A model generated the notes under the pieces. That model saw only the letters and a list, made by a program, of their open reading frames with translations. It ran no database searches and was not told the origin of the DNA. Positions 1-15,100 of a stretch of 64,000 nucleotides of DNA are shown here, piece by piece (the first letter of the stretch is position 1; every line of letters begins with the position of its first letter). Made by a program: the position numbers and the translations under genes. The stretch spans positions 13,216,131 to 13,280,130 of the forward strand of contig OZ059894.1 of the NCBI GenBank assembly GCA_964057225.1, in the 5' to 3' direction. Source of the DNA: Auanema rhodensis (Eukaryota; Nematoda; Chromadorea; Rhabditida; Rhabditidae).

Positions 1-3000
1 TTTAACAGTAAAGTAGATATAATTTTAGTTATTTTGATACTCAAAAAATAAAACATGAAAATATTTTAAAATTTTCCAATTCATTTTACTCTATTTTTTT
101 CATTCAATCACGTATTTTGAAACAATCTCAAATTTTTACAATAATATCGAAACAAATCATCCAGTTAATAATGTTTTTAACAGTGAAGAAGATATAATTT
201 TAAATATTTTGATACTCAAAAAATAAAACATGAAAATATTTTAAAATTTTCCAATTCATTTTACTCTATTTTTTTCATTCAATCACGTATTTTGAAACAA
301 TCTCAAATTTTTACAATAATATCGAAACAAATCATCCAGTTAATAATGTTTTTAACAGTAAAAAAGATATAATTTTGAATATTTTGATACTCAAGAAATA
401 AAACATGAAAATATTTTATAATTTTCCAATTCATTTTACTCCATTTTCTTCATTTAATCACGTATTTTGAAACAATCTCAAATTTTTACAATAGTTTTGA
501 AACAATTCATTCGTTTTGTAAGATTTTAAACAGTGAAAAAAAAAAGTTTGAATATTTTGAAACTCAAGAAATAAAACATGAAAATATTTTATAATATTCC
601 AATTCATTTTACTCTATTTTCTTCATTTAATCATGTTTCTTGGAACAATTTTAAATTTTACAATAATTTCGAAACAAATCATCCAGTTAATAATGTTTTT
701 AACAGTAAAGTAGATATAATTTTAATTATTTTGATACTCAAAAAATAAAACATAAAAATATTTTATAATTTTCCAATTCATTTTACTCCATTTTCTTCAT
801 TTAATCACGTATTTTGAAACAATCTCATATTTTTACAATAGTTTTGAAACAATTCATTCGTTCATTGAGATTTGAAACATTAAAAACGATCTTAATTTGA
901 ATTTTCTGATACTAAAAAAATAAAACATGGAAATATTTTATAATTTTCCAATTCATTTTACTCCATTTTCTTCATTTAATCACGTATTTTGAAACAATCT
1001 CAAATTTTTACAATAGTTTTGAAACAATTCATTCGTTCATTAAGATTTTAAACAGTGAAAAAAAAAGTTTGAATATTTTGATACTAAAAAAATAAAACAT
1101 GAAAATATTTTAAAATTTTCCAATTCATTTTACTCTATTTTCTTCATTTAATCACGTATTTTGAAACAATCTCAAATTTTTACAATAGTTTTGAAACAAT
1201 TCATTCGTTCATTGAGATTTTAAACAGTGAAAAAAAAAGTTTGAATATTTTGATACTCAAGAAATAAAACATGAAAATATTTTATAATTTTCCAATTCAT
1301 TTTACTCTATTTTCTTCATTTAATCATGTTTCTTGGAACAATTTTAAATTTTACAATAATTTCGAAACAAATCATTCATTTAATAATGTTTTTAACAGTG
1401 AAGAAGATATAATTTTAAATATTTTGATACTCAAAAAATAAAACATGAAAATATTTTAAAATTTTCCAATTCATTTTACTCTATTTTTTTCATTCAATCA
1501 CGTATTTTGAAACAATCTCAAATTTTTACAATAATATCGAAACAAATCATCCAGTTAATAATGTTTTTAACAGTAAAAAAGATATAATTTTGAATATTTT
1601 GATACTCAAGAAATAAAACATGAAAATATTTTATAATTTTCCAATTCATTTTACTCCATTTTCTTCATTTAATCACGTATTTTGAAACAATCTCATATTT
1701 TTACAATAGTTTTGAAACAATTCATTCGTTCATTGAGATTTGAAACATTAAAAACGATCTTAATTTGAATTTTCTGATACTAAAAAAATAAAACATGGAA
1801 ATATTTTATAATTTTCCAATTCATTTTACTCCATTTTCTTCATTTAATCACGTATTTTGAAACAATCTCAAATTTTTACAATAGTTTTGAAACAATTCAT
1901 TCGTTCATTGAGATTTGAAACATTAAAAACGATCTTAATTTGAATTTTCTGATACTAAAAAAATAAAACATGAAAATATTTTAAAATTTTCCAATTCATT
2001 TTACTCTATTTTCTTCATTTAATCACGTATTTTGAAACAATCTCAAATTTTTACAATAGTTTTGAAACAATTCATTCGTTCATTGAGATTTTAAACAGTG
2101 AAAAAAAAAGTTTGAATATTTTGATACTCAAGAAATAAAACATGAAAATATTTTATAATTTTCCAATTCATTTTACTCTATTTTCTTCATTTAATCATGT
2201 TTCTTGGAACAATTTTAAATTTTACAATAATTTCGAAACAAATCATTCATTTAATAATGTTTTTAACAGTGAAGAAGATATAATTTTAAATATTTTGATA
2301 CTCAAAAAATAAAACATGAAAATATTTTAAAATTTTCCAATTCATTTTACTCTATTTTTTTCATTCAATCACGTATTTTGAAACAATCTCAAATTTTTAC
2401 AATAATATCGAAACAAATCATCCAGTTAATAATGTTTTTAACAGTAAAAAAGATATAATTTTGAATATTTTGATACTCAAGAAATAAAACATGAAAATAT
2501 TTTATAATTTTCCAATTCATTTTACTCCATTTTCTTCATTTAATCACGTATTTTGAAACAATCTCAAATTTTTACAATAGTTTTGAAACAATTCATTCGT
2601 TTTGTAAGATTTTAAACAGTGAAAAAAAAAAGTTTGAATATTTTGAAACTCAAGAAATAAAACATGAAAATATTTTATAATATTCCAATTCATTTTACTC
2701 TATTTTCTTCATTTAATCATGTTTCTTGGAACAATTTTAAATTTTACAATAATTTCGAAACAAATCATCCAGTTAATAATGTTTTTAACAGTAAAGTAGA
2801 TATAATTTTAATTATTTTGATACTCAAAAAATAAAACATAAAAATATTTTATAATTTTCCAATTCATTTTACTCCATTTTCTTCATTTAATCACGTATTT
2901 TGAAACAATCTCAAATTTTTACAATAGTTTTGAAACAATTCATTCGTTCATTAAGATTTTAAACAGTGAAAAAAAAAGGTTGAATATTTTGATACTAAAA

Positions 3001-6000
3001 AAATAAAACATGAAAATATTTTAAAATTTTCCAATTCATTTTACTCTATTTTCTTCATTTAATCACGTATTTTGAAACAATCTCAAATTTTTACAATAGT
3101 TTTGAAACAATTCATTCGTTCATTGAGATTTTAAACAGTGAAAAAAAAAGTTTGAATATATTGATACTCAAGAAATAAAACATGAAAATATTTTATAATT
3201 TTCCAATTCATTTTACTCTATTTTCTTCATTTAATCATGTTTCTTGGAACAATTTTAAATTTTACAATAATTTCGAAACAAATCATTCATTTAATAATGT
3301 TTTTAACAGTGAAGAAGATATAATTTTAAATATTTTGATACTCAAAAAATAAAACATGAAAATATTTTAAAATTTTCCAATTCATTTTACTCTATTTTTT
3401 TCATTCAATCACGTATTTTGAAACAATCTCAAATTTTTACAATAATATCGAAACAAATCATCCAGTTAATAATGTTTTTAACAGTAAAGTAGATATAATT
3501 TTAGTTATTTTGATACTCAAAAAATAAAACATAAAAATATTTTATAATTTTCCAATTCATTTTACTCCATTTTCTTCATTTAATCACGTATTTTGAAACA
3601 ATCTCATATTTTTACAATAGTTTTGAAACAATTCATTCGTTCATTGAGATTTGAAACATTAAAAACGATCTTAATTTGAATTTTCTGATACTAAAAAAAT
3701 AAAACATGGAAATATTTTATAATTTTCCAATTCATTTTACTCCATTTTCTTCATTTAATCACGTATTTTGAAACAATCTCAAATTTTTACAATAGTTTTG
3801 AAACAATTCATTCGTTCATTAAGATTTTAAACAGTGAAAAAAAAAGTTTGAATATTTTGATACTAAAAAAATAAAACATGAAAATATTTTAAAATTTTCC
3901 AATTCATTTTACTCTATTTTCTTCATTTAATCACGTATTTTGAAACAATCTCAAATTTTTACAATAGTTTTGAAACAATTCATTCGTTCATTGAGATTTT
4001 AAACAGTGAAAAAAAAAGTTTGAATATTTTGATACTCAAGAAATAAAACATGAAAATATTTTATAATTTTCCAATTCATTTTACTCTATTTTCTTCATTT
4101 AATCATGTTTCTTGGAACAATTTTAAATTTTACAATAATTTCGAAACAAATCATTTATTTAATAATGTTTTTAACAGTGAAGAAGATATAATTTTAAATA
4201 TTTTGATACTCAAAAAATAAAACATGAAAATATTTTAAAATTTTCCAATTCATTTTACTCTATTTTTTTCATTCAATCACGTATTTTGAAACAATCTCAA
4301 ATTTTTACAATAATATCGAAACAAATCATCCAGTTAATAATGTTTTTAACAGTAAAAAAGATATAATTTTGAATATTTTGATACTCAAGAAATAAAACAT
4401 GAAAATATTTTATAATTTTCCAATTCATTTTACTCCATTTTCTTCATTTAATCACGTATTTTGAAACAATCTCAAATTTTTACAATAGTTTTGAAACAAT
4501 TCATTCGTTTTGTAAGATTTTAAACAGTGAAAAAAAAAAGTTTGAATATTTTGAAACTCAAGAAATAAAACATGAAAATATTTTATAATATTCCAATTCA
4601 TTTTACTCTATTTTCTTCATTTAATCATGTTTCTTGGAACAATTTTAAATTTTACAATAATTTCGAAACAAATCATCCAGTTAATAATGTTTTTAACAGT
4701 AAAGTAGATATAATTTTAATTATTTTGATACTCAAAAAATAAAACATAAAAATATTTTATAATTTTCCAATTCATTTTACTCCATTTTCTTCATTTAATC
4801 ACGTATTTTGAAACAATCTCAAATTTTTACAATAGTTTTGAAACAATTCATTCGTTCATTAAGATTTTAAACAGTGAAAAAAAAAGGTTGAATATTTTGA
4901 TACTAAAAAAATAAAACATGAAAATATTTTAAAATTTTCCAATTCATTTTACTCTATTTTCTTCATTTAATCACGTATTTTGAAACAATCTCAAATTTTT
5001 ACAATAGTTTTGAAACAATTCATTCGTTCATTGAGATTTTAAACAGTGAAAAAAAAAGTTTGAATATATTGATACTCAAGAAATAAAACATGAAAATATT
5101 TTATAATTTTCCAATTCATTTTACTCTATTTTCTTCATTTAATCATGTTTCTTGGAACAATTTTAAATTTTACAATAATTTCGAAACAAATCATTTATTT
5201 AATAATGTTTTTAACAGTGAAGAAGATATAATTTTAAATATTTTGATACTCAAAAAATAAAACATGAAAATATTTTAAAATTTTCCAATTCATTTTACTC
5301 TATTTTCTTCATTTAATCACGTATTTTGAAACAATCTCAAATTTTTACAATAGTTTTGAAACAATTCATTCGTTCATTGAGATTTTAAACAGTGAAAAAA
5401 AAAGTTTGAATATATTGATACTCAAGAAATAAAACATGAAAATATTTTATAATTTTCCAATTCATTTTACTCTATTTTCTTCATTTAATCATGTTTCTTG
5501 GAACAATTTTAAATTTTACAATAATTTCGAAACAAATCATTTATTTAATAATGTTTTTAACAGTGAAGAAGATATAATTTTAAATATTTTGATACTCAAA
5601 AAATAAAACATGAAAATATTTTAAAATTTTCCAATTCATTTTACTCTATTTTTTTCATTCAATCACGTATTTTGAAACAATCTCAAATTTTTACAATAGT
5701 TTTGAAACAATTCATTCGTTCATTAAGATTTTAAACAGTGAAAAAAAAAAGTTTAAATATTTTGATACTCAAGAAATAAAACATGAAAATATTTTATAAT
5801 TTTCCAATTCATTTTACTCTATTTTCTTCATTTAATCATGTTTCTTGGAACAATTTTAATTTTTACAATAATTTCGAAACGAATCATTCATTTAATAATG
5901 TTTTTAACAGTGAAGAAGATATAATTTTAAATATTTTGATACTCAAAAAATAAAACATGAAAATATTTTAAAATTTTCCAATTCATTTTACTCTATTTTC

Positions 6001-8810
6001 TTCATTTAATCACGTATTTAGAAACAATCTCAAATTTTTACAATAGTTTTGAAACAATTCATTCGTTCATTGAGATTTTAAACAGTGAAAAAAAAAGTTT
6101 GAATATTTTGATACTCAAGAAATAAAACATGAAAATATTTTATAATTTTCCAATTCATTTTACTCTATTTTCTTCATTTAATCATGTTTCTTGGAACAAT
6201 TTTAAATTTTACAATAATTTCGAAACAAATCATTCATTTAATAATGTTTTTAACAGTGAAGAAGATATAATTTTAAATATTTTGATACTCAAAAAATAAA
6301 ACATGAAAATATTTTATAATTTTCCAATTCATTTTACTCTATTTTTTTCATTCAATCACGTATTTTGAAACAATCTCAAATTTTTACAATAATATCGAAA
6401 CAAATCATCCAGTTAATAATGTTTTTAACAGTAAAAAAGATATAATTTTGAATATTTTGATACTCAAGAAATAAAACATGAAAATATTTTATAATTTTCC
6501 AATTCATTTTACTCCATTTTCTTCATTTCATCACGTATTTTGAAACAATCTCATATTTTTACAATAGTTTTGAAACAATTCATTCGTTCATTGAGATTTG
6601 AAACATTAAAAACGATCTTAATTTGAATTTTCTGATACTAAGAAAATAAAACATGGAAATATTTTATAATTTTCCAATTCATTTTACTCCATTTTCTTCA
6701 TTTAATCACGTATTTTGAAACAATCTCAAATTTTTACAATAGTTTTGAAACAATTCATTCGTTTTGTAAGATTTTAAACAGTGAAAAAAAAAAGTTTGAA
6801 TATTTTGAAACTCAAGAAATAAAACATGAAAATATTTTATAATATTCCAATTCATTTTACTCTATTTTCTTCATTTAATCATGTTTCTTGGAACAATTTT
6901 AAATTTTACAATAATTTCGAAACAAATCATCCAGTTAATAATGTTTTTAACAGTAAAGTAGATATAATTTTAATTATTTTGATACTCAAAAAATAAAACA
7001 TAAAAATATTTTATAATTTTCCAATTCATTTTACTCCATTTTCTTCATTTAATCACGTATTTTGAAACAATCTCAAATTTTTACAATAGTTTTGAAACAA
7101 TTCATTCGTTCATTAAGATTTTAAACAGTGAAAAAAAAAGTTTGAATATTTTGATACTAAAAAAATAAAACATGAAAATATTTTAAAATTTTCCAATTCA
7201 TTTTACTCTATTTTCTTCATTTAATCACGTATTTTGAAACAATCTCAAATTTTTACAATAGTTTTGAAACAATTCATTCGTTCATTGAGATTTTAAACAG
7301 TGAAAAAAAAAGTTTGAATATTTTGATACTCAAGAAATAAAACATGAAAATATTTTATAATTTTCCAATTCATTTTACTCTATTTTCTTCATTTAATCAT
7401 GTTTCTTGGAACAATTTTAAATTTTACAATAATTTCGAAACAAATCATTCATTTAATAATGTTTTTAACAGTGAAGAAGATATAATTTTAAATATTTTGA
7501 TACTCAAAAAATAAAACATGAAAATATTTTAAAATTTTCCAATTCATTTTACTCTATTTTTTTCATTCAATCACGTATTTTGAAACAATCTCAAATTTTT
7601 ACAATAGTTTTGAAACAATTCATTCGTTCATTAAGATTTTAAACAGTGAAAAAAAAAAGTTTAAATATTTTGATACTCAAGAAATAAAACATGAAAATAT
7701 TTTATAATTTTCCAATTCATTTTACTCTATTTTCTTCATTTAATCATGTTTCTTGGAACAATTTTAATTTTTACAATAATTTCGAAACAAATCATTCATT
7801 TAATAATGTTTTTAACAGTGAAGAAGATATAATTTTAAATATTTTGATACTCAAAAAATAAAACATGAAAATATTTTAAAATTTTCCAATTCATTTTACT
7901 CTATTTTTTTCATTCAATCACGTATTTTGAAACAATCTCAAATTTTTACAATAGTTTTGAAACAATTCATTCGTTCATTAAGATTTTAAACAGTGAAAAA
8001 AAAAAGTTTGAATATTTTGATACTCAAGAAATAAAACATGAAAATATTTTATAATTTTCCAATTCATTTTACTCAACAACAATTCATTCGTTCATTAAGA
8101 TTTGAAACATTAAAAACGATCTTAAATTGAATTTTCTGATACTAAGAAAATAAAACATGGAAATATTTTATAATTTTCCAATTCATTTTCATTCAATCAC
8201 GTATTTTGAAACAATCTCAAATTTTTACAATAGTTTTGAAACAATTCATTCGTTCATTAAGATTTTAAACAGTGAAAAAAAAAAGTTTGAATATTTTGAT
8301 ACTCAAGAAATAAAACATGAAAATATTTTATGAAAACGATCTTAAATTGAATTTTCTGATACTAAGAAAATAAAACATGGAAATATTTTATAATTTTCCA
8401 ATTCATTTTCATTCAATCACGTATTTTGAAACAATCTCAAATTTTTACAATAGTTTCGAAACAATTCATTCGTTCATTAAGATTTTAAACAGTGAAAAAA
8501 AAAAGTTTGAATATTTTGATACTCAAGAAATAAAACATGGAAATATTTTATAATTTTCCAATTCATTTTACTCCATTTTCTTCATTTAATCACGTATTTT
8601 GAAACAATCTCATATTTTTACAATAGTTTTGAAACAATTCATTCGTTCATTAAGATTTTAAACAGTGAAAAAAAAAAGTTTGAATATTTTGATACTCAAG
8701 AAATAAAACATGAAAATATTTTATAATATTCCAATTCATTTTACTCTATTTTCTTCATTTAATCATGTTTCTTGGAACAATTTTAAATTTTACAATAATT
8801 TCGAAACAAA

Positions 8811-10898
8811 TCATCCAGTTAATAATGTTTTTAACAGTAAAGTAGATATAATTTTAATTATTTTGATACTCAAGAAATAAAACATGAAAATATTTTATAA
8901 TTTTCCAATTCATTTTACTCTATTTTCTTCATTTAATCACGTATTTTGAAACAATCTCAAATTTTTACAATAGTTTTGAAACAATTCATTCGTTCATTGA
9001 GATTTTAAACAGTGAAAAAAAAAGTTTGAATATTTTGATACTCAAGAAATAAAACATGAAAATATTTTATAATTTTCCAATTCATTTTACTCCATTTTCT
9101 TCATTTAATCACGTATTTTGAAACAATCTCATATTTTTACAATAGTTTCGAAACAAATCATCCAGTTAATAATGTTTTTAACAGTAAAAAAGATATAATT
9201 TTAATTATTTTGATACTCAAAAAATAAAACATGAAAATATTTAATAATTTTCCAATTCATTTTACTCCATTTTCTTCATTTAATCACGTATTTTGAAACA
9301 ATCTCATATTTTTACAATAGTTTTGAAACAATTCATTCGTTCATTGAGATTTGAAACATTAAAAACGATCTTAATTTGAATTTTCTGATACTAAAAAAAT
9401 AAAACATGGAAATATTTTATAATTTTCCAATTCATTTTACTCCATTTTCTTCATTTAATCATGTTTCTTGGAACAATTTTAATTTTTACAATAATTTCGA
9501 AACAAATCATTCATTTAATAATGTTTTTAACAGTGAAGAAGATATAATTTTAAATATTTTGATACTCAAAAAATAAAACATGAAAATATTTTAAAATTTT
9601 CCAATTCATTTTACTCTATTTTTTTCATTCAATCACGTATTTTGAAACAATCTCAAATTTTTACAATAGTTTTGAAACAATTCATTCGTTCATTAAGATT
9701 TTAAACAGTGAAAAAAAAAAGTTTGAATATTTTGATACTCAAGAAATAAAACATGAAAATATTTTATAATTTTCCAATTCATTTTACTCCATTTTCTTCA
9801 TTTAATCACGTATTTTGAAACAATCTCATATTTTTACAATAGTTTCGAAACAAATCATCCAGTTAATAATGTTTTTAACAGTAAAGTAGATATAATTTTA
9901 ATTATTTTGATACTCAAGAAATAAAACATGAAAATATTTTATAATTTTCCAATTCATTTTACTCTATTTTCTTCATTTAATCACGTATTTTGAAACAATC
10001 TCAAATTTTTACAATAGTTTTGAAACAATTCATTCGTTCATTGAGATTTTAAACAGTGAAAAAAAAAGTTTGAATATTTTGATACTCAAGAAATAAAACA
10101 TGAAAATATTTTATAATTTTCCAATTCATTTTACTCCATTTTCTTCATTTAATCACGTATTTTGAAACAATCTCATATTTTTACAATAGTTTCGAAACAA
10201 ATCATCCAGTTAATAATGTTTTTAACAGTAAAAAAGATATAATTTTAATTATTTTGATACTCAAAAAATAAAACATGAAAATATTTAATAATTTTCCAAT
10301 TCATTTTACTCCATTTTCTTCATTTAATCACGTATTTTGAAACAATCTCATATTTTTACAATAGTTTTGAAACAATTCATTCGTTCATTGAGATTTGAAA
10401 CATTAAAAACGATCTTAATTTGAATTTTCTGATACTAAAAAAATAAAACATGGAAATATTTTATAATTTTCCAATTCATTTTACTCCATTTTCTTCATTT
10501 AATCATGTTTCTTGGAACAATTTTAATTTTTACAATAATTTCGAAACAAATCATTCATTTAATAATGTTTTTAACAGTGAAGAAGATATAATTTTAAATA
10601 TTTTGATACTCAAAAAATAAAACATGAAAATATTTTAAAATTTTCCAATTCATTTTACTCTATTTTTTTCATTCAATCACGTATTTTGAAACAATCTCAA
10701 ATTTTTACAATAGTTTTGAAACAATTCATTCGTTCATTAAGATTTTAAACAGTGAAAAAAAAAAGTTTGAATATTTTGATACTCAAGAAATAAAACATGA
10801 AAATATTTTATAATTTTCCAATTCATTTTACTCAACAACAATTCATTCGTTCATTAAGATTTGAAACATTAAAAACGATCTTAAATTGAATTTTCTGA
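8811..10898. repeat. Six-monomer higher-order repeat, ~1,044 bp, two copies
   Basis: Two adjacent near-identical copies of a six-monomer block. The rare junction TTAATAATTT recurs at 9241 and 10285, and a distinctive TCATGTTTCTTGG monomer recurs at 9457 and 10501; both pairs are 1,044 bp apart. The block holds several monomer families in the same order in both copies, so the duplication unit is the block and not the single monomer. The outer limits are approximate. Confidence 0.8.
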
Positions 10899-12050
10899 TA
10901 CTAAGAAAATAAAACATGGAAATATTTTATAATTTTCCAATTCATTTTCATTCAATCACGTATTTTGAAACAATCTCAAATTTTTACAATAGTTTTGAAA
11001 CAATTCATTCGTTCATTAAGATTTTAAACAGTGAAAAAAAAAAGTTTGAATATTTTGATACTCAAGAAATAAAACATGAAAATATTTTATGAAAACGATC
11101 TTAAATTGAATTTTCTGATACTAAGAAAATAAAACATGGAAATATTTTATAATTTTCCAATTCATTTTCATTCAATCACGTATTTTGAAACAATCTCAAA
11201 TTTTTACAATAGTTTCGAAACAATTCATTCGTTCATTAAGATTTTAAACAGTGAAAAAAAAAAGTTTGAATATTTTGATACTCAAGAAATAAAACATGGA
11301 AATATTTTATAATTTTCCAATTCATTTTACTCTATTTTCTTCATTTAATCACGTATTTTGAAACAATCTCAAATTTTTACAATAGTTTTGAAACAATTCA
11401 TTCGTTCATTGAGATTTTAAACAGTGAAAAAAAAAGTTTGAATATTTTGATACTCAAGAAATAAAACATGAAAATATTTTATAATTTTCCAATTCATTTT
11501 ACTCTATTTTCTTCATTTAATCATGTTTCTTGGAACAATTTTAAATTTTACAATAATTTCGAAACAAATCATTCATTTAATAATGTTTTTAACAGTGAAG
11601 AAGATATAATTTTAATTATTTTGATACTCAAAAAATAAAACATGAAAATATTTAATAATTTTCCAATTCATTTTACTCCATTTTCTTCATTTAATCACGT
11701 ATTTTGAAACAATCTCATATTTTTACAATAGTTTTGAAACAATTCATTCGTTCATTGAGATTTGAAACATTAAAAACGATCTTAATTTGAATTTTCTGAT
11801 ACTAAAAAAATAAAACATGGAAATATTTTATAATTTTCCAATTCATTTTACTCCATTTTCTTCATTTAATCACGTATTTTGAAACAATCTCATATTTTTA
11901 CATTAGTTTTGAAACAATTCATTCGTTCTGTAAGATTTTAAACAGTGAAAAAAAAAAGTTTAAATATTTTGATACTCAAGAAATAAAACATGAAAATATT
12001 TTATGATTTTCCAATTCATTTTACTCCATTTTCTTTATTTAATCACGTAT

Positions 12051-12110
12051 TTTGAAACAATCTCAAATTTTTACAATAGTTTTGAAACAATCTCAAATTT
12101 TTACAATAGT
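12051..12110. repeat. 30-bp internal duplication inside one satellite monomer
   Basis: A 30-bp stretch, TTTGAAACAATCTC followed by AAATTTTTACAATAGT, occurs twice in direct tandem (12051-12080 and 12081-12110) and is followed by the usual TTTGAAACAA. Every other monomer I read has it once. The TTTTGAAACAAT motif already occurs twice per monomer about 30 bp apart, so slippage between these copies explains the expansion. Confidence 0.9.
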
Positions 12111-15100
12111 TTTGAAACAATTCGTTCGTTCATTAAGATTTTAAACAGTGAAAAAAAAAAGTTTGAATATTTTGATACTCAAGAAATAAAACATGAAAAT
12201 ATTTTATAAAAACGATCTTAAATTGAATTTTCTGATACTAAGAAAATAAAACACGGAAATATTTTATAATTTTCCAATTCATTTTCATTCAATCACGTAT
12301 TTTGAAACAATCTCAAATTTTTACAATAGTTTTGAAACAATTCATTCGTTCATTAAGATTTTAAACAGTGAAAAAAAAAAGTTTGAATATTTTGATACTC
12401 AAGAAATAAAACATGGAAATATTTTATAATTTTCCAATTCATTTTACTCCATTTTCTTCATTTAATCACGTATTTTGAAACATTCTCAAATTTTTACAAT
12501 AGTTTTGAAACAATTCATTCGTTTTGTAAGATTTTAAACAGTGAAAAAAAAAAGTTTGAATATTTTGAAACTCAAGAAATAAAACATGAAAATATTTTAT
12601 AATATTCCAATTCATTTTACTCTATTTTCTTCATTTAATCATGTTTCTTGGAACAATTTTAAATTTTACAATAATTTCGAAACAAATCATCCTGTTAATA
12701 ATGTTTTTAACAGTAAAGTAGATATAATTTTAATTATTTTGATACTCAAGAAATAAAACATGAAAATATTTTATAATTTTCCAATTCATTTTACTCCATT
12801 TTCTTCATTTAATCACGTATTTTGAAACAATCTCATATTTTTACAATAGTTTCGAAACAAATCATCCAGTTAATAATGTTTTTAACAGTAAAAAAGATAT
12901 AATTTTGAATATTTCGATACTCAAGAAATAAAACATGAAAATATTTTATAATTTTCCAATTCATTTTACTCCATTTTCTTCATTTGATCACGTATTTTGA
13001 AACAATCTCATATTTTTACAATAGTTTTGAAACAATTCATTCGTTCATTGAGATTTGAAACATTAAAAACGATCTTAATTTGAATTTTCTGATACTAAAA
13101 AAATAAAACATGGAAATATTTTATAATTTTCCAATTCATTTTACTCCATTTTCTTCATTTAATTACGTATTTTGAAACAATCTCATATTTTTACAATAGT
13201 TTTGAAACAATTCATTCGTTCATTAAGATTTTAAACAGTGAAAAAAAAAAGTTTGAATATTTTGAAACTCAAGAAATAAAACATGAAAATATTTTATAAT
13301 TTTCCAATTCATTTTACTCCATTTTCTTCATTTAATTACGTATTTTGAAACAATCTCATATTTTTACAATAGTTTTGAAACAATTCATTCGTTCATTAAG
13401 ATTTTAAACAGTGAAAAAAAAAAGTTTGAATATTTTGATACTCAAGAAATAAAACATGAAAATATTTTATAATATTCCAATTCATTTTACTCTATTTTCT
13501 TCATTTAATCACGTATTTTGAAACAATCTCGTATTTTTACAATAGTTTTGAAACAATTCATTCGTTCATTAAGATTTGAAACATTAAAAACGATCTTAAT
13601 TTGAATTTTCTGATACTAAGAAAATAAAACATGGAAATATTTTATAATTTTCCAATTCATTTTACTCCATTTTCTTCATTTAATCACGTATTTTGAAACA
13701 ATCTCAAATATTTACAATAGTTTTGAAACAATTCATTCGTTCATTAAGATTTTAAACAGTGAAAAAAAAAAGTTTGAATATTTTGAAACTCAAGAAATAA
13801 AACAGGAAAATATTTTATAATTTTCCAATTCATTTTACTCCATTTTCTTCATTTAATCACGTATTTTGAAACAATCTCATATTTTTACAATAATTTCGAA
13901 ACAAATCATCCAGTTAATAATGTTTTTAACAGTAAAAAAGATATAATTTTGAATATTTTGATACTCAAGAAATAAAACATGAAAATATTTTATAATTTTC
14001 CAATTCATTTTACTCCATTTTCTTCATTTAATCACGTATTTTGAAACAATCTCATATTTTTACAATAGTTTTGAAACAATTCATTCGTTCATTAAGATTT
14101 GAAACATTAAAAACGATCTTAATTTGAATTTTCTGATACTAAGAAAATGAAACATGGAAATATTTTATAATTTTCCAATTCATTTTATTCCATTTTCTTC
14201 ATTTAATCACGTATTTTGAAACAATCTCAAATTTTTACAATAGTTTTGAAACAATTCATTCGTTCTGTAAGATTTTAAACAGTGAAAAAAAAAAGTTTAA
14301 ATATTTTGATACTTAAGAAATAAAACATGAAAATATTTTATAATTTTCCAATTCATTTTACTCCATTTTCTTCATTTAATCACGTATTTTGAAACAATCT
14401 CATATTTTTACAATAGTTTCGAAACAAATCATCCAGTTAATAATGTTTTTAACAGTAAAAAAGATATAATTTTGAATATTTCGATACTCAAGAAATAAAA
14501 CATGAAAATATTTTATAATTTTCCAATTCATTTTACTCCATTTTCTTCATTTAATCACGTATTTTGAAACAATCTCATATTTTTACAATAGTTTTGAAAC
14601 AATTCATTCGTTCATTGAGATTTGAAACATTAAAAACGATCTTAATTTGAATTTTCTGATACTAAAAAAATAAAACATGGAAATATTTTATAATTTTCCA
14701 ATTCATTTTACTCCATTTTCTTCATTTAATCACGTATTTTGAAACAATCTCATATTTTTACAATAGTTTTGAAACAATTAATTCGTTCATTAAGATTTGA
14801 AACATTGAAAACGATCTTAATTCGAATTTTCTGATACTAAGAAAATAAAACATGGAAATATTTTATAATTTTCCAATTCATTTTACTCCATTTTCTTCAT
14901 TTAATCACGTATTTTGAAACAATCTCAAATTTTTACAATAGTTTTGAAACAATTCATTCGTTCTGTAAGATTTTAAACAGTGAAAAAAAAAAGTTTGAAT
15001 ATTTTGAAACTCAAGAAATAAAACATGAAAATATTTTATAATTTTCCAATTCATTTTACTCCATTTTCTTCATTTAATCACGTATTTTGAAACAATCTCA

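Noticed and set aside
12003..12209. 68-codon ORF in the satellite
   Set aside because: Begins and ends within satellite monomers, is created by the 30-bp internal duplication, and is not present in neighbouring monomers.
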